Origin: Verrucomicrobiia bacterium
GTDB taxonomy: Bacteria > Verrucomicrobiota > Verrucomicrobiia > Palsa-1439
NCBI GenBank assembly: GCA_035577545.1
Contig: DATLVI010000031.1
Coordinates: forward strand, 124,001 to 188,000
DNA length: 64,000 nucleotides
Direction of reading: 5' to 3'
The translations under genes and the position numbers were made by a program. Under the pieces are notes generated by a model that searched no databases, was not told where the DNA came from, and saw only the letters and a list, made by a program, of their open reading frames with translations. Shown here one piece after another: positions 43,462 through 52,607 of this stretch (positions within the stretch are counted from its first letter, which is position 1; every line of letters begins with the position of its first letter).

Positions 43462-45264
43462 ATGGAAACAGCTTCTGAATTGAATCGACACGTCCAGCTA
43501 CCGGCCAGCCACGCGGTCAATTTTCGGTTGGGATGGATTTCTCTGCTGGCGAGTGGCATCGGTGTCGCTGCGGGATTGATCGCCTATTTGTTGCTCAAAC
43601 TGATCGGTTTGTTTACCAATCTATTCTTTTTTCACCGGCTTTCAGCGGAGTTCACCAGTCCAATGACACACCATCTCGGAGCGTTGGTGATCCTGTTGCC
43701 GGCAGCTGGCGGGATTGTAATTGGATTCATGGCCAAGTATGGAACATCCAAAATCAAAGGCCACGGCATTCCTGAGGCGATGGAGGCCGTGCTGACGAGC
43801 CGGAGCCGGATCCATCCGAAGGTCGCCATTCTCAAGCCGCTCTCGGTGGCCGTGGCCATCGGTACTGGTGGGCCTTTTGGAGCGGAAGGCCCGATCATTC
43901 AAACCGGGGGCGCAGTCGGGTCGTTGGTAGGGCAACTGTTCCATATGACTGCATCCGAACGCAAGGTCTTGCTGGCCTGTGGCGCCGGGGCCGGGATGTC
44001 GGCGACATTCAACACGCCGATCGCCGGGGTGATCCTGGCGATTGAACTGCTGCTGTTCGAATTTCGGTCGCGCTCCTTCATCCCGTTGGTGGTTGCGAGC
44101 ACGCTGGCGACCGCGACACGATTTGTCGTGATGGGGCGGAGCGCGATGTTCGAGATTGGCAACGTGGATTTTGGCATCCCTGCCAATTTGTTCTACTACC
44201 TTTTGCTCGGAGTGATTTGCGGCTTTGCGGCGGTGGGATTCAGCCGGGCGTTGTATTGGGTCGAGGATCAATTCGAGCATTTGCCCGTCTCTGAATTCTG
44301 GTGGCCTGCTATCGGTGGTCTCGCGCTGGGTACGATTGGTTTCTTCATGCCGCGTGTGCTCGGAGTCGGATACGACACGATCTCGGATATTTTGAATGAC
44401 AAGTTCACGCTGGATTTGTTGCTGGGAATTATGGTCTTCAAAGCACTGGCCTTGCTCGTCTCGCTGGGGTCCGGAACCTCCGGTGGACTGTTGGCACCGA
44501 TGTTTATGACCAGCGCGGCGATGGGTGCCGCGTTTGCCATGGGACTGAATCGATTCATCCCCGGCGCACATTTGGCGCCCAGTGCATTTGCCCTCGTGGC
44601 CATGGGGGCGGTGTTCGGGGCGGCGGCCAACGCGACATTCGCCTTCATCATCTTCGCCTTTGAAATTACCCGCGATTACAACTCGGTCTTGCCACTCATG
44701 CTGGTTAGCGTCATCGCCAGCGGCATCGCGCGCCGATTCATGAAACACTCGATCATGACGGAAAAGCTGGCACGACGTGGGCTGCATGTCCATCAAGATT
44801 ATGAGGCCGATGTGTTTCAGCAGGTGACAGTGCAAGAGGTGATGAGCAAAAAACCACCCACCATTTCCGCGGCAATGAAGTTAACGGAACTGGCGGATCG
44901 TATCGTGCGTAATGAATCCCAGAGTCATCAGCGTCAGGCCGCGCTCGTTCTCGACACTGCGGGCCGGCTGGTGGGGATCATTACCCGTGGGGACGTTCTG
45001 CGTTTGTTGCAGCTACATCCCGACGACGCCACGGTTGGAGAAGTTTGCACCGCGACCCTGGTTGTCGCGTATCCTGATGAATCTGTGCATGACGCTCTGG
45101 TAAAACTGCTGACCAACGGCGTAGGCCGCCTGCCCGTTGTCAGTCGCGAGACGCCGCACGCGTTGGTAGGTTACCTCGGTCGTGCCGAAGTGATGGCTGC
45201 GCGCACGCGCCGCCATGAAGAAGAGCACGTACGCGAACCCGGCTGGCTGAGTCGCACTGCTTGA
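43462..45264 (+). CDS. ClC-family chloride transporter with CBS domains
   Basis: A 600-residue protein. The membrane domain (about 1-440) has the ClC selectivity-filter motifs: GTGGPFGAEGPIIQTGG with the gating glutamate Glu142, GSGTSGGLLAPMF, and a conserved late-helix pore region. A gating Glu is usually associated with Cl-/H+ antiport, though channel behaviour cannot be excluded. The C-terminal 150 residues hold two CBS domains (VQEVMSKKPPTISAAMKLTEL and VGEVCTATLVVAYPDESVHDAL), which usually bind adenine nucleotides. The role is pH or chloride homeostasis (inference). It is convergent with a GH28 gene. Confidence 0.94.
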   Translation: METASELNRHVQLPASHAVNFRLGWISLLASGIGVAAGLIAYLLLKLIGLFTNLFFFHRLSAEFTSPMTHHLGALVILLPAAGGIVIGFMAKYGTSKIKGHGIPEAMEAVLTSRSRIHPKVAILKPLSVAVAIGTGGPFGAEGPIIQTGGAVGSLVGQLFHMTASERKVLLACGAGAGMSATFNTPIAGVILAIELLLFEFRSRSFIPLVVASTLATATRFVVMGRSAMFEIGNVDFGIPANLFYYLLLGVICGFAAVGFSRALYWVEDQFEHLPVSEFWWPAIGGLALGTIGFFMPRVLGVGYDTISDILNDKFTLDLLLGIMVFKALALLVSLGSGTSGGLLAPMFMTSAAMGAAFAMGLNRFIPGAHLAPSAFALVAMGAVFGAAANATFAFIIFAFEITRDYNSVLPLMLVSVIASGIARRFMKHSIMTEKLARRGLHVHQDYEADVFQQVTVQEVMSKKPPTISAAMKLTELADRIVRNESQSHQRQAALVLDTAGRLVGIITRGDVLRLLQLHPDDATVGEVCTATLVVAYPDESVHDALVKLLTNGVGRLPVVSRETPHALVGYLGRAEVMAARTRRHEEEHVREPGWLSRTA

Positions 45265-45293
45265 TGCGCTTCAACCGGTATATTCCACTGGGA

Positions 45294-46559
45294 TCATTCA
45301 AGACCTGTAACTTCCGCATCAAAGAGCGTTAGCCGTTTTCCGCTCTCCACCTCAATCTTCGAGTCCGAGAATCGAATTCCGTGGGCGTGGTAGATTTTTA
45401 AGCCGGTCTTTGCCGAGATCACCACATTCGATAGTGTCACGTTGGTAATCGGCGCCTCGGGCAGGCCACGGATCGTTCCGGCAGTTGGGCAGTTGGTCGC
45501 GGTCACATTGCGAATGACGATATTCTTGTTGATGGGTGTGCGGTCTGTGGTGGGCTCGGGTTTCTCAGTTGCGGGATCTTTGGGTGCGTCCCGCTCCGGG
45601 TACCAGTCGATTATGTAGATCGGGTTCTTTACCGCTGTCATCGTAAGATTCTCGTACATTAAATTCTGCAGCAGACCACCGCGACCGCGTAACGTTTTGA
45701 TGCGAATGCCGGCATCGGTCCCGTCAAAAATGCAATTACTGACCCGGAGGTCCTCGATTCCGCCAGAAGTTCCCGAACCGATCGACATTCCATGACCATG
45801 CAAAAACCGGCAATTTGTGATCGTGTAATTCTTATTGCCCGGAGTCCGACCGCTGCCGGGCTTCACCGCAATGTTGTCGTCCCCTGTATCAATGGTGCAG
45901 TCCGTGATGAGATAATTCCACCCTGAAGGATCAATCCCATCCGTGTTGTGGGCATTGCTCGGCGATTTGATGGTAATTCCCTGGATCGTCACGTCTGCGC
46001 AATTCTGCGGCACCAGGTGAAACATTGGCGAATTGCTCAGGGTGACTCCCTGGATGCGCACGCGTTTGCAGTTGGACAGTTTGATCATATAAGGCCGGTG
46101 TGTCATGGCGTGGTTCGCCTCAAAAGCCGCCCACCAGGCTTTGCCCTGGCCGTCGATGGCTCCTTCCCCGCTGATCTCGATGTCCTGCGCGTCGGCAACG
46201 GAAATGCAATCCTGGTATCTCTCGTTGGCGATTGGATGGTTTGTCATATCGTCGCTAATTAAAATCACCGCATTATTGGCCAAATGTAAATTGATGCGGC
46301 TGGCGAGCGTGAGCGGGCCGGTAAGAAACCTGCCTTCCGGGACCAGAACGATTCCACCTCCTGCTTTGGAAGCCGAATCAATCGTCTTCTGAATGGCGAC
46401 GGTATTCATCGCCTTGCCGTCCCCGACAGCCCCGTATTCGGTTACCCGGAACGCATTCGTAGGAATCACCGGCAGCGGAGGGTTTTGGGCGGGAACGCTC
46501 CCTGTAGCCGTGAAATAGCAGGCCGTCAGTGCGAGAACAGGGATCTGAAAGCGATTCAT
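45294..46559 (-). CDS. GH28 polygalacturonase family protein, secreted
   Basis: A 421-residue beta-helix enzyme with a signal peptide. Canonical GH28 motifs are all intact: NAHNTDGIDP, DTGDDNIAVKPG, LHGHGMSIGSG and GIRIKTLRGRGG. This is the most canonical of the three GH28 proteins here and should hydrolyse homogalacturonan or its oligomers. AAGGAG eight bases before ATG 46559 fixes the start, three codons after the first possible GTG. It follows a Gfo/Idh oxidoreductase gene by 12 bases, the same gene pairing as at 37155-39659. Confidence 0.95.
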   Translation of the reverse strand: MNRFQIPVLALTACYFTATGSVPAQNPPLPVIPTNAFRVTEYGAVGDGKAMNTVAIQKTIDSASKAGGGIVLVPEGRFLTGPLTLASRINLHLANNAVILISDDMTNHPIANERYQDCISVADAQDIEISGEGAIDGQGKAWWAAFEANHAMTHRPYMIKLSNCKRVRIQGVTLSNSPMFHLVPQNCADVTIQGITIKSPSNAHNTDGIDPSGWNYLITDCTIDTGDDNIAVKPGSGRTPGNKNYTITNCRFLHGHGMSIGSGTSGGIEDLRVSNCIFDGTDAGIRIKTLRGRGGLLQNLMYENLTMTAVKNPIYIIDWYPERDAPKDPATEKPEPTTDRTPINKNIVIRNVTATNCPTAGTIRGLPEAPITNVTLSNVVISAKTGLKIYHAHGIRFSDSKIEVESGKRLTLFDAEVTGLE

Positions 46560-46571
46560 GGTGGTCACTCC

Positions 46572-47606
46572 TTACAAAGTTATTCCGGCTGCTTTCTCTG
46601 ACTCGTAAATAAGCCCAATCGATTTGCGCCAGCGATCGAGCGTTTGCATGTTACCGAGCGAATCATCCCAACTCATCGCGGGTGCCTGGCGCCGCTCGAT
46701 GTGCGCCGCGACGTGGTCAGCCTCGATCGCGTAGGCGGGCTGCGTCAATTCCACGACGATCTCTTGTTGCGGCACACCTTTACGCTCGACGAACACCTTG
46801 GTCGTAGTGCCGTCGTGAATCTGCGCCCACGGTGCGGGCACGAAAATGCTGCCGTTCGATCCCTGGATGCGCAGCGTGTTGTGCTGTTGCACTTCGACGC
46901 TGGTGGTTAGGGCTGCGAGGATGTCGCCGGGGAATTTTAGCGATGCGGTGGCCCAGGTATCGACGCCGCTCGGCGCAAAATGCCCGCAGCCTTTCACCTC
47001 GAGCGGTTCGGCAAACGGCCTGCCGGTGGCAATGCCCGCCACGAGACGCGATGCCGACACAGTGTAACAACCGACATCGAGGATACCGCCGCCGCCGAGC
47101 GCGTTCTTAAAGAGGCGAGCTTCGGGATTAAAGTCCCTCTGGAAACCAAATGACGCATGAATAGTCCGCACCTCGCCGATGATTTTCTCCCGAAGGAGTT
47201 CAACGAGCTTCGCGGTCTGCGGATGACAGCGGTACATGAACGCTTCCATGAGAAAGACATCATGCTTTCGCGCCGCTTCAATGACTGCCAGCGCTTCGAT
47301 GTGGTTTAGCGTCAGCGGCTTTTCGCAGAGGATGTGCTTGCCGTCTTCGGCGGCTTTGAGACACCACTCGGCGTGCAAGGAGTGCGGTGTTGCGATGTAG
47401 ACCGCTTGGACCTGGGAATCAACGAGCAACGCTTCGTACGAACTGTAGCCGCGCGGTACGTGGTACTCGGCGGCGAACCTGTCGGCGCTCGCCTGCGAGC
47501 GGCTGCCAACGGCGACGAGTTTGCCGGTTTTGGATTGGGAAAGTTGCTTGGCGAAGATGCCGGCGATTCGGCCGGTTCCCAGAATGCCCCATGAAAGCGA
47601 GTTCAT
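46572..47606 (-). CDS. Gfo/Idh/MocA-family oxidoreductase
   Basis: A 344-residue dehydrogenase. GILGTGRIAGIFAKQL forms the nucleotide-binding loop, CEKPLTLNHIEA contains the EKP motif, and FMYRCHPQTAKLVELLREK plus GGGGILDVGCYTVSASRL match the C-terminal sheet domain of this family (similar in pattern to trans-1,2-dihydrobenzenediol/xylose dehydrogenase-like members). It differs clearly from the 398-residue paralogue at 38463, so the two pairs are not a recent duplication. Directly upstream of a GH28 gene; a role in oxidising released sugars is inferred from context. Confidence 0.9.
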   Translation of the reverse strand: MNSLSWGILGTGRIAGIFAKQLSQSKTGKLVAVGSRSQASADRFAAEYHVPRGYSSYEALLVDSQVQAVYIATPHSLHAEWCLKAAEDGKHILCEKPLTLNHIEALAVIEAARKHDVFLMEAFMYRCHPQTAKLVELLREKIIGEVRTIHASFGFQRDFNPEARLFKNALGGGGILDVGCYTVSASRLVAGIATGRPFAEPLEVKGCGHFAPSGVDTWATASLKFPGDILAALTTSVEVQQHNTLRIQGSNGSIFVPAPWAQIHDGTTTKVFVERKGVPQQEIVVELTQPAYAIEADHVAAHIERRQAPAMSWDDSLGNMQTLDRWRKSIGLIYESEKAAGITL

Positions 47607-47689
47607 GCCGGGAGAGTCCTAGGGCGGTTTGTGACGCTCGACAAGAAAAAAAGTGGCGTTGCGAAGCCCGTGTGATTAGCCACGGTACG

Positions 47690-48079
47690 TCAGCGGCTCG
47701 TCTTCACTGTGGGACGGAGGGCGCGCTCAATCGTACTGGTAAATTCCTGGAAATCCAGTGGCTTGGTAAGGTAGGCAAAAGCTCCCAGGTGTAAAGCCTC
47801 GTCGATCGTGCGCTGCTCCATGTGGCCGGTCATAATCATGACGGGAACATCGGGAAATGTCTTCTTCGCCAATGCCAGGAATTCCATGCCGTTGATGCCG
47901 GGCATGGCGAGGTCTGTGACAATCGCATCAAACCGGTTTCGGGTGCCAGTCACGTAGTCTATGGCCGCTTGGGAATTAGAAGCTCCGGCCACCACGTAAC
48001 CGAAGCGGTTTAACATGTTGGACAGCAACGCCAAAACTGCGACATCGTCGTCGACAAGCAGGATCGTTGGACTTGCCAT
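47690..48079 (-). CDS. Single-domain response regulator
   Basis: A 129-residue CheY-like receiver: ILLVDDDVAVLALLSNML (acidic pocket), the phosphoacceptor Asp in DAIVTDLAMPGINGMEF, VMIMTGHM and the Lys in AYLTKPLDFQEF. No output domain and no adjacent kinase, so it is an orphan phosphorelay component. The ATG at 48079 is chosen because the upstream extension (to 48160) has no receiver-like sequence. Confidence 0.88.
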   Translation of the reverse strand: MASPTILLVDDDVAVLALLSNMLNRFGYVVAGASNSQAAIDYVTGTRNRFDAIVTDLAMPGINGMEFLALAKKTFPDVPVMIMTGHMEQRTIDEALHLGAFAYLTKPLDFQEFTSTIERALRPTVKTSR

Positions 48080-48208
48080 GGCTACAGTAGTCTCACATCG
48101 CTGCTGGATTGACAGCACCGGGCGTGCCGGGGCTCTAATCCGCAAGCTTCTCTCCATCAAAAAAGGAACGCGACGCCAAGGAACGGGGTTCGTCTCATAA
48201 CGCCGCGC

Positions 48209-49579
48209 TCAACGTTCCACAAGAAATGCCAAATCGTTTTGAGGGTTTCCATCTCCGTCACCCTTCTCGCCGATGCTGTATACGACGTACCCCGTCGTGA
48301 ACCTCTTGTAGCGTAACGGCCGGCCGTCGAAGGGATCGACCGGCACCCCGCTGCTGCCAAACGGCGTGAGTTCCGCGAGGGTCTGGGGCGGTTGATGATC
48401 ATGGGAAACACGGAAGCGCTCAATGGCGATGGCAACTCGCGCGGAACGGAGGCGGGCGGTAACGGCCGCGTCCTTCACAATGACGCGGGAACCGTTCATG
48501 CCGCGCAACCACCCGCGGGAGAGCGCGTGTAACCCATCCTGTTGTTCGAGTGATCGGCGCATCGCCTGTGCTGCGCCGATTCGCTCGGGAAAATCCATCT
48601 GGGCGGCCTGAATATAACGATCCATCAACTGCAGGTAGTGCAGCTCGTCCCATTGGAGAAATCCGCAACTGTCGTACAAGTACTGGGGTGAACTGAGAAA
48701 AACCGCTGCATTTATAAGAAGTCTTTGACTCAGTGGGCGCGACCGGCCAGCCGGGGGAGCGGTCAGGTCCGTTTTATCCCGCATCCTATCGAAACTGTAG
48801 ATACCAATGCACCGTTGGCCAATGAACGCACGGGCGAGTCCGCGCTGATCGTCGGCTTTCTCCAGCGCGGCGGCAAGGCTGCTCAACTGCTCGTCCGTTA
48901 AGCTGGTTTTGTTCAGCATATGCTGGAGACTGCTGACAGCAATTCTTTGGCTATCGATGCGCGCCAGGTGGGAGCGAACCAGCGGTTCTTTCGCGAGCGA
49001 CCGCGAGAGGGCGAACGATGACTCAACGGAGAGCAGCGCCAACTCCGGGCTGGTATCCTCAACGTGATTGGCCGCGTCGGTCTGCAACAGGTACGCGCTA
49101 CGAACGACATTCGCCAGGTGCGGGTAGGGCATGATCGAGAGTTTGCCCAAATTGATCGGGAACCGGCTTCGAGGCATGTTGGAAGCCTGGTGCAACAAGG
49201 TCAGGGCCGCATCGTTTCCACTGAGGTAACCCGCCACCGTTTGTTTGCCCGGGTCAATTTGTGACTCACCCGATGGTGGAAGGTCTATGGATTCATCGTC
49301 GAGCAAGAAGGACGGGTTGAATTGGCCGGACAGACTCGCAAACGCCTTGCGGAACACCAGGGCGCTGTTTTCTTCCACAGGAACCCGTGGATACCATCGA
49401 TCCAACTCTGCCAGTGTGACGGGATAATTTCTCTCGTGGATAGCAGCCATTTCGGCAGCGAGAAGACGGTCGAGGATCAATCGCCAGGCAAAGAACAATG
49501 CGGAGAGGGCCAATGCGACAAGTGAAACGCGCCGCCAGTACTTCCCCCGCGAACGAGGTTGCCGGATGTCAGCGCTCAC
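48209..49579 (-). CDS. Single-pass membrane protein with pseudopilin-like C-terminus
   Basis: A 456-residue protein with one N-terminal membrane helix (VSLVALALSALFFAWRLIL) and a large helical extracytoplasmic region. Around residue 395 the helix VTARLRSARVAIAIERFRVSHD leads into PVDPFDGRPLRYKRFTTGYVVYSIGEKGDGDG, which resembles the C-terminal turn of type II secretion pseudopilins and related general-secretion-like proteins. I know similar proteins of unknown function in Verrucomicrobia and Planctomycetes. No secretion genes are adjacent; the same strand carries the orphan receiver 129 bases downstream. Confidence 0.75.
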   Translation of the reverse strand: MSADIRQPRSRGKYWRRVSLVALALSALFFAWRLILDRLLAAEMAAIHERNYPVTLAELDRWYPRVPVEENSALVFRKAFASLSGQFNPSFLLDDESIDLPPSGESQIDPGKQTVAGYLSGNDAALTLLHQASNMPRSRFPINLGKLSIMPYPHLANVVRSAYLLQTDAANHVEDTSPELALLSVESSFALSRSLAKEPLVRSHLARIDSQRIAVSSLQHMLNKTSLTDEQLSSLAAALEKADDQRGLARAFIGQRCIGIYSFDRMRDKTDLTAPPAGRSRPLSQRLLINAAVFLSSPQYLYDSCGFLQWDELHYLQLMDRYIQAAQMDFPERIGAAQAMRRSLEQQDGLHALSRGWLRGMNGSRVIVKDAAVTARLRSARVAIAIERFRVSHDHQPPQTLAELTPFGSSGVPVDPFDGRPLRYKRFTTGYVVYSIGEKGDGDGNPQNDLAFLVER

Positions 49580-49598
49580 AAACGAATTATAGCATCAA

Positions 49599-49991
49599 CT
49601 AGAGCCAAACGAAAGCCTCATCATCGGCGGTTCGCGCAGGGGCGTTGGAATCAGGGACGATGGCCTCCGCTGGCGCCGCAGTTGTCGATTCAACCGAACC
49701 ACCGGTGCCACCGTTCTTCGCTGGCAGATTCTTTGGTTTGGAGGGACGGGCTGGTAGTTTCGGCTGAGACGGGCTGGCGCCCAGGACTTGTACCGCTACG
49801 CCACCCTCAAAGCTGAGTTGATGTGCCAGAATGCCGAGCAACCTCCGGGTCGGTCCACTGGGATTGCGACGCTGGTGTTCCAGGTATTTCACCTGCTTGA
49901 TCGAGACGCCAAGCCACTGGGCAAATTGTGACTGGGTCATACTGGCGTGCTTGCGCAAAGCCAGGATACGGCTGGCTCCCCATTCCATCAT
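49599..49991 (-). CDS. XRE-type helix-turn-helix protein
   Basis: A 130-residue protein. Residues 1-60 form an XRE/lambda-repressor-like helix-turn-helix (RILALRKHASMTQSQFAQWLG and KQVKYLEHQRRNPSGPTRRLL). The rest is a low-complexity Pro/Ala/Lys/Thr tail ending in DDEAFVWL. It might be a regulator related to HigA-type antitoxins by motif, but no toxin lies beside it. An AAGGAGG stands about 20 bases before the ATG, too far for ideal spacing, so the start could be the in-frame TTG two codons upstream. Confidence 0.7.
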   Translation of the reverse strand: MMEWGASRILALRKHASMTQSQFAQWLGVSIKQVKYLEHQRRNPSGPTRRLLGILAHQLSFEGGVAVQVLGASPSQPKLPARPSKPKNLPAKNGGTGGSVESTTAAPAEAIVPDSNAPARTADDEAFVWL

Positions 49992-50089
49992 TTCCAATGA
50001 GAGAACTGCGTTCCCCCACCTCCTTGTGACAAATGGGTAACAAAGTTCGCTGCGCGATGCAACCCTGAAATGCGAAAGCGCAAAAATAG

Positions 50090-51586
50090 TCATGAAGTCA
50101 GACCAGCCATCAAGCGCATCAATGTTTCCTGGGTGGCCTGGGCGCGCGAAACTTCGCCGACAATCCGGCCGTTGCGAAGAATGAGAATACGAGTAGAGAG
50201 ATTGATGACCTCCGGGAGTTCGCTGGAGATCAGGAGAACTGCGTTCCCCTTGTTCGCGAGTTCGTCGATGAGGCCGTGGATTTCCGCCTTGGCGCCAACA
50301 TCAACTCCGCGGGTGGGCTCGTCGACAATCAATACCCGGCAATCCGCCGCGAGCCACTTCCCAAGGACAACTTTTTGCTGGTTGCCGCCAGACAATCCCG
50401 CAATCACCGACTCGACGCTGGGTGCCTTGACGCGAAGAAGGTCGAAGTACTTTTGTGCAACGCGCTGCTCCATCGCAGCGTGCACGCATCCGAGGGTCGC
50501 AAACCTCTCCAAAGTGGGCAGGGAGGTGTTTTCCCGCGCTTTCATCATCAGCACCAAACCATGCCGCTTGCGGTCTTCGGGGACCATCCCGACGTGATGG
50601 CGCATGGCCACCGACGGATGGCGTAACGGCATCGGTTTGCCGCTCACGTAAACACGACCCGTCGCCAACCGGTCAAGCCCGAACAGCGCCTCGGCAATCT
50701 CCGTGCGCCCGGCCCCCACCAGGCCCGCGAAGCCAAGCACCTCGCCAGCGCGCAATTGGAACGAGATGTTCTCGAACTTGCCGGGACTGGAGAGATTCTC
50801 AACTCGCAACAACTCCTCGCCGGGTTCGGCCCGCAGGTGACCGGGGAAGTACGCCTCCAGCGCGCGTCCAATCATCATTTGCACCAGGCCGTTGCGGTCG
50901 AGTTCCGTCGCAGGCTTCGTCCCCACGTGCTGGCCATCGCGCAAGACGGTGATCGTGTCGCAGAGCTGGTAAATCTCCTCCAGCCGATGCGACACGTAGA
51001 TCGCGGTCACGCCCTGTGCCTGTAGCCGCTTGATCAGTTCGAAGAGATGCTCGCTCTCAACCTGCGACAGGCTGCTCGTCGGCTCGTCGAAAATCAGGAT
51101 GCGCGCGCCGTGCGAGACTGCCGCGGCGATCTGGACCAGTTGCTGTTGGCTGACAGGCAACGCGCCCACGAGGTTTTCCGGATCGATCTTCGCCTGGATG
51201 GCGCCCAGGTATTCCCTTGCTCTCCGCAACATTTCGCCGCGCGAAACGAAGGTCGCTCGCGCGGGAAGCTGGCCGAGACAGAGGTTCTCCGCGACGGTGA
51301 GGTTTTCGCAGAAGGCGAGTTCCTGGTGCACGATGCCGATGCCGGCGGCCATCGCATCACTCGGGCTTCCAAACCGCGCGGGCTTGCCGTCGACGATCAA
51401 TTCGCCGTCGTCGGGCGCGTAAATGCCCGCGAGAATTTTGCCGAGCGTGCTCTTCCCGGCGCCATTCTCGCCGCAGAGTGCGTGACACGAGCCTTGCGCA
51501 ACGTCGAAGCTCACGTTCCGCAATGCCTGCACGCCGGGAAAGCGTTTGCCGATCCCTCGAAACTGAATGATCGGATTGTCAGCCAT
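50090..51586 (-). CDS. Sugar ABC transporter ATP-binding protein (RbsA-like, two NBDs)
   Basis: A 498-residue protein with two nucleotide-binding domains in one chain. The first has GENGAGKSTLGKI (Walker A), LPVSQQQLVQIAAAVS signature and LIFDEPTSSLS (Walker B). The second has a degenerate Walker A region (GLVGAGRTEIAEAL), the signature LSGGNQQKVVLGKWL and LIVDEPTRGVDVG. This tandem arrangement is typical of CUT2 (ribose/galactose/xylose type) importers. It is the last gene of a permease-binding protein-ATPase operon, with only 7 bases between it and the binding-protein gene. Confidence 0.95.
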   Translation of the reverse strand: MADNPIIQFRGIGKRFPGVQALRNVSFDVAQGSCHALCGENGAGKSTLGKILAGIYAPDDGELIVDGKPARFGSPSDAMAAGIGIVHQELAFCENLTVAENLCLGQLPARATFVSRGEMLRRAREYLGAIQAKIDPENLVGALPVSQQQLVQIAAAVSHGARILIFDEPTSSLSQVESEHLFELIKRLQAQGVTAIYVSHRLEEIYQLCDTITVLRDGQHVGTKPATELDRNGLVQMMIGRALEAYFPGHLRAEPGEELLRVENLSSPGKFENISFQLRAGEVLGFAGLVGAGRTEIAEALFGLDRLATGRVYVSGKPMPLRHPSVAMRHHVGMVPEDRKRHGLVLMMKARENTSLPTLERFATLGCVHAAMEQRVAQKYFDLLRVKAPSVESVIAGLSGGNQQKVVLGKWLAADCRVLIVDEPTRGVDVGAKAEIHGLIDELANKGNAVLLISSELPEVINLSTRILILRNGRIVGEVSRAQATQETLMRLMAGLTS

Positions 51587-51593
51587 CAAATCA

Positions 51594-52592
51594 CTAGGGC
51601 AGTTTCAGGTATTCCTCAGGCACATCCGTAAAGCCCCAGGCCTTGAGTTGACGCGCCCAGGTCCCGAGGTTTTCTTTCGAGACGCGGACAAGTTCCATGC
51701 GGGTGACCGCGGGAACATCCTTCTTGAGATAAACCTTGTCGATGACTTTTTCTACCGACACATGACCCCACTTATACGTCGGCTGCGCAAGCAACACAGG
51801 TGCGATGCCCTTTTCAATGTAGGGCAATTCAGCCGGTAAGCAGTCAACCGCGACCACTTTCACTTTGGCGGGATCGAGATCGGTCAGCAGCGTCTTCGTG
51901 AACAGCGGCCAGCCGCCGATCATCGCCCAACCCGTAATGTCCGGGTAGGCGTTCATCACCCGTAACACTTCCGCCGCGGCGTCCTGTGGCGTCTCGATAT
52001 GGTAAAACGTGTCCACGATCTGGATGCCGGGATACTTCGCGGCTTCCTTCTTCACACCGTCCGCGCGCTTGCGCAGGTTCGGCGCATTCTGGTTGCCCGC
52101 GAGAATGGCGACCTTGCCCTTGCCCCCGAGTTGCTTGGCCAATTCCGACATTACCTGTTCGCCACTCGCCACGTCGTCTACGCCATAAAATGCAAACCGC
52201 TTGGATTGCGGCGCGTCGCTATCGAATGTCATCACCGGCACGCCGCGCGCCGCCGCGTCGTTGATTGCGCCAGTGAGCTTCGCGGCGTCGGAACAGGAAA
52301 TCACGATCGCGTCATCGCCTTCATTGACCGCTTGAGCAATGCGCTGGGCCTGCACCTGGCCGTCCTCCGCGGGCGGCGTGCGCCAATCGATCACAATGTC
52401 GATGTTATACTTGGCGGACAGTTCCTTCGCCGCCGCTTCCGCACCGGTGCGTGCCGAGAGGAACACGGGGTTGGTGGAACTCTTCGCGATGAGCGCGATC
52501 TTGATGGTCTTCTTTGCCTGCGCGAAGCTGCTGGCAACCGCCAGCGCCGCCACGCAGCCCACCACGATGAATGCTTTACCGAGTCTGTTCAT
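51594..52592 (-). CDS. Sugar ABC transporter periplasmic binding protein
   Basis: A 332-residue type I periplasmic binding protein (CUT2 class). It has a signal peptide (AFIVVGCVAALAVASSFAQA), then IKIALIAKSSTNPVFLSARTG, DAIVISCSDAAKL, GVPVMTFDSDAPQSKRFAFYG and GWAMIGGWPLFTK, the usual cleft-lining segments. The ligand is unknown; a pentose, hexose or uronate from plant polysaccharide is plausible from context. It lies between the permease (15-base gap) and ATPase genes. Confidence 0.93.
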   Translation of the reverse strand: MNRLGKAFIVVGCVAALAVASSFAQAKKTIKIALIAKSSTNPVFLSARTGAEAAAKELSAKYNIDIVIDWRTPPAEDGQVQAQRIAQAVNEGDDAIVISCSDAAKLTGAINDAAARGVPVMTFDSDAPQSKRFAFYGVDDVASGEQVMSELAKQLGGKGKVAILAGNQNAPNLRKRADGVKKEAAKYPGIQIVDTFYHIETPQDAAAEVLRVMNAYPDITGWAMIGGWPLFTKTLLTDLDPAKVKVVAVDCLPAELPYIEKGIAPVLLAQPTYKWGHVSVEKVIDKVYLKKDVPAVTRMELVRVSKENLGTWARQLKAWGFTDVPEEYLKLP

Positions 52593-52607
52593 GATTTCCT
52601 CCGGTTC

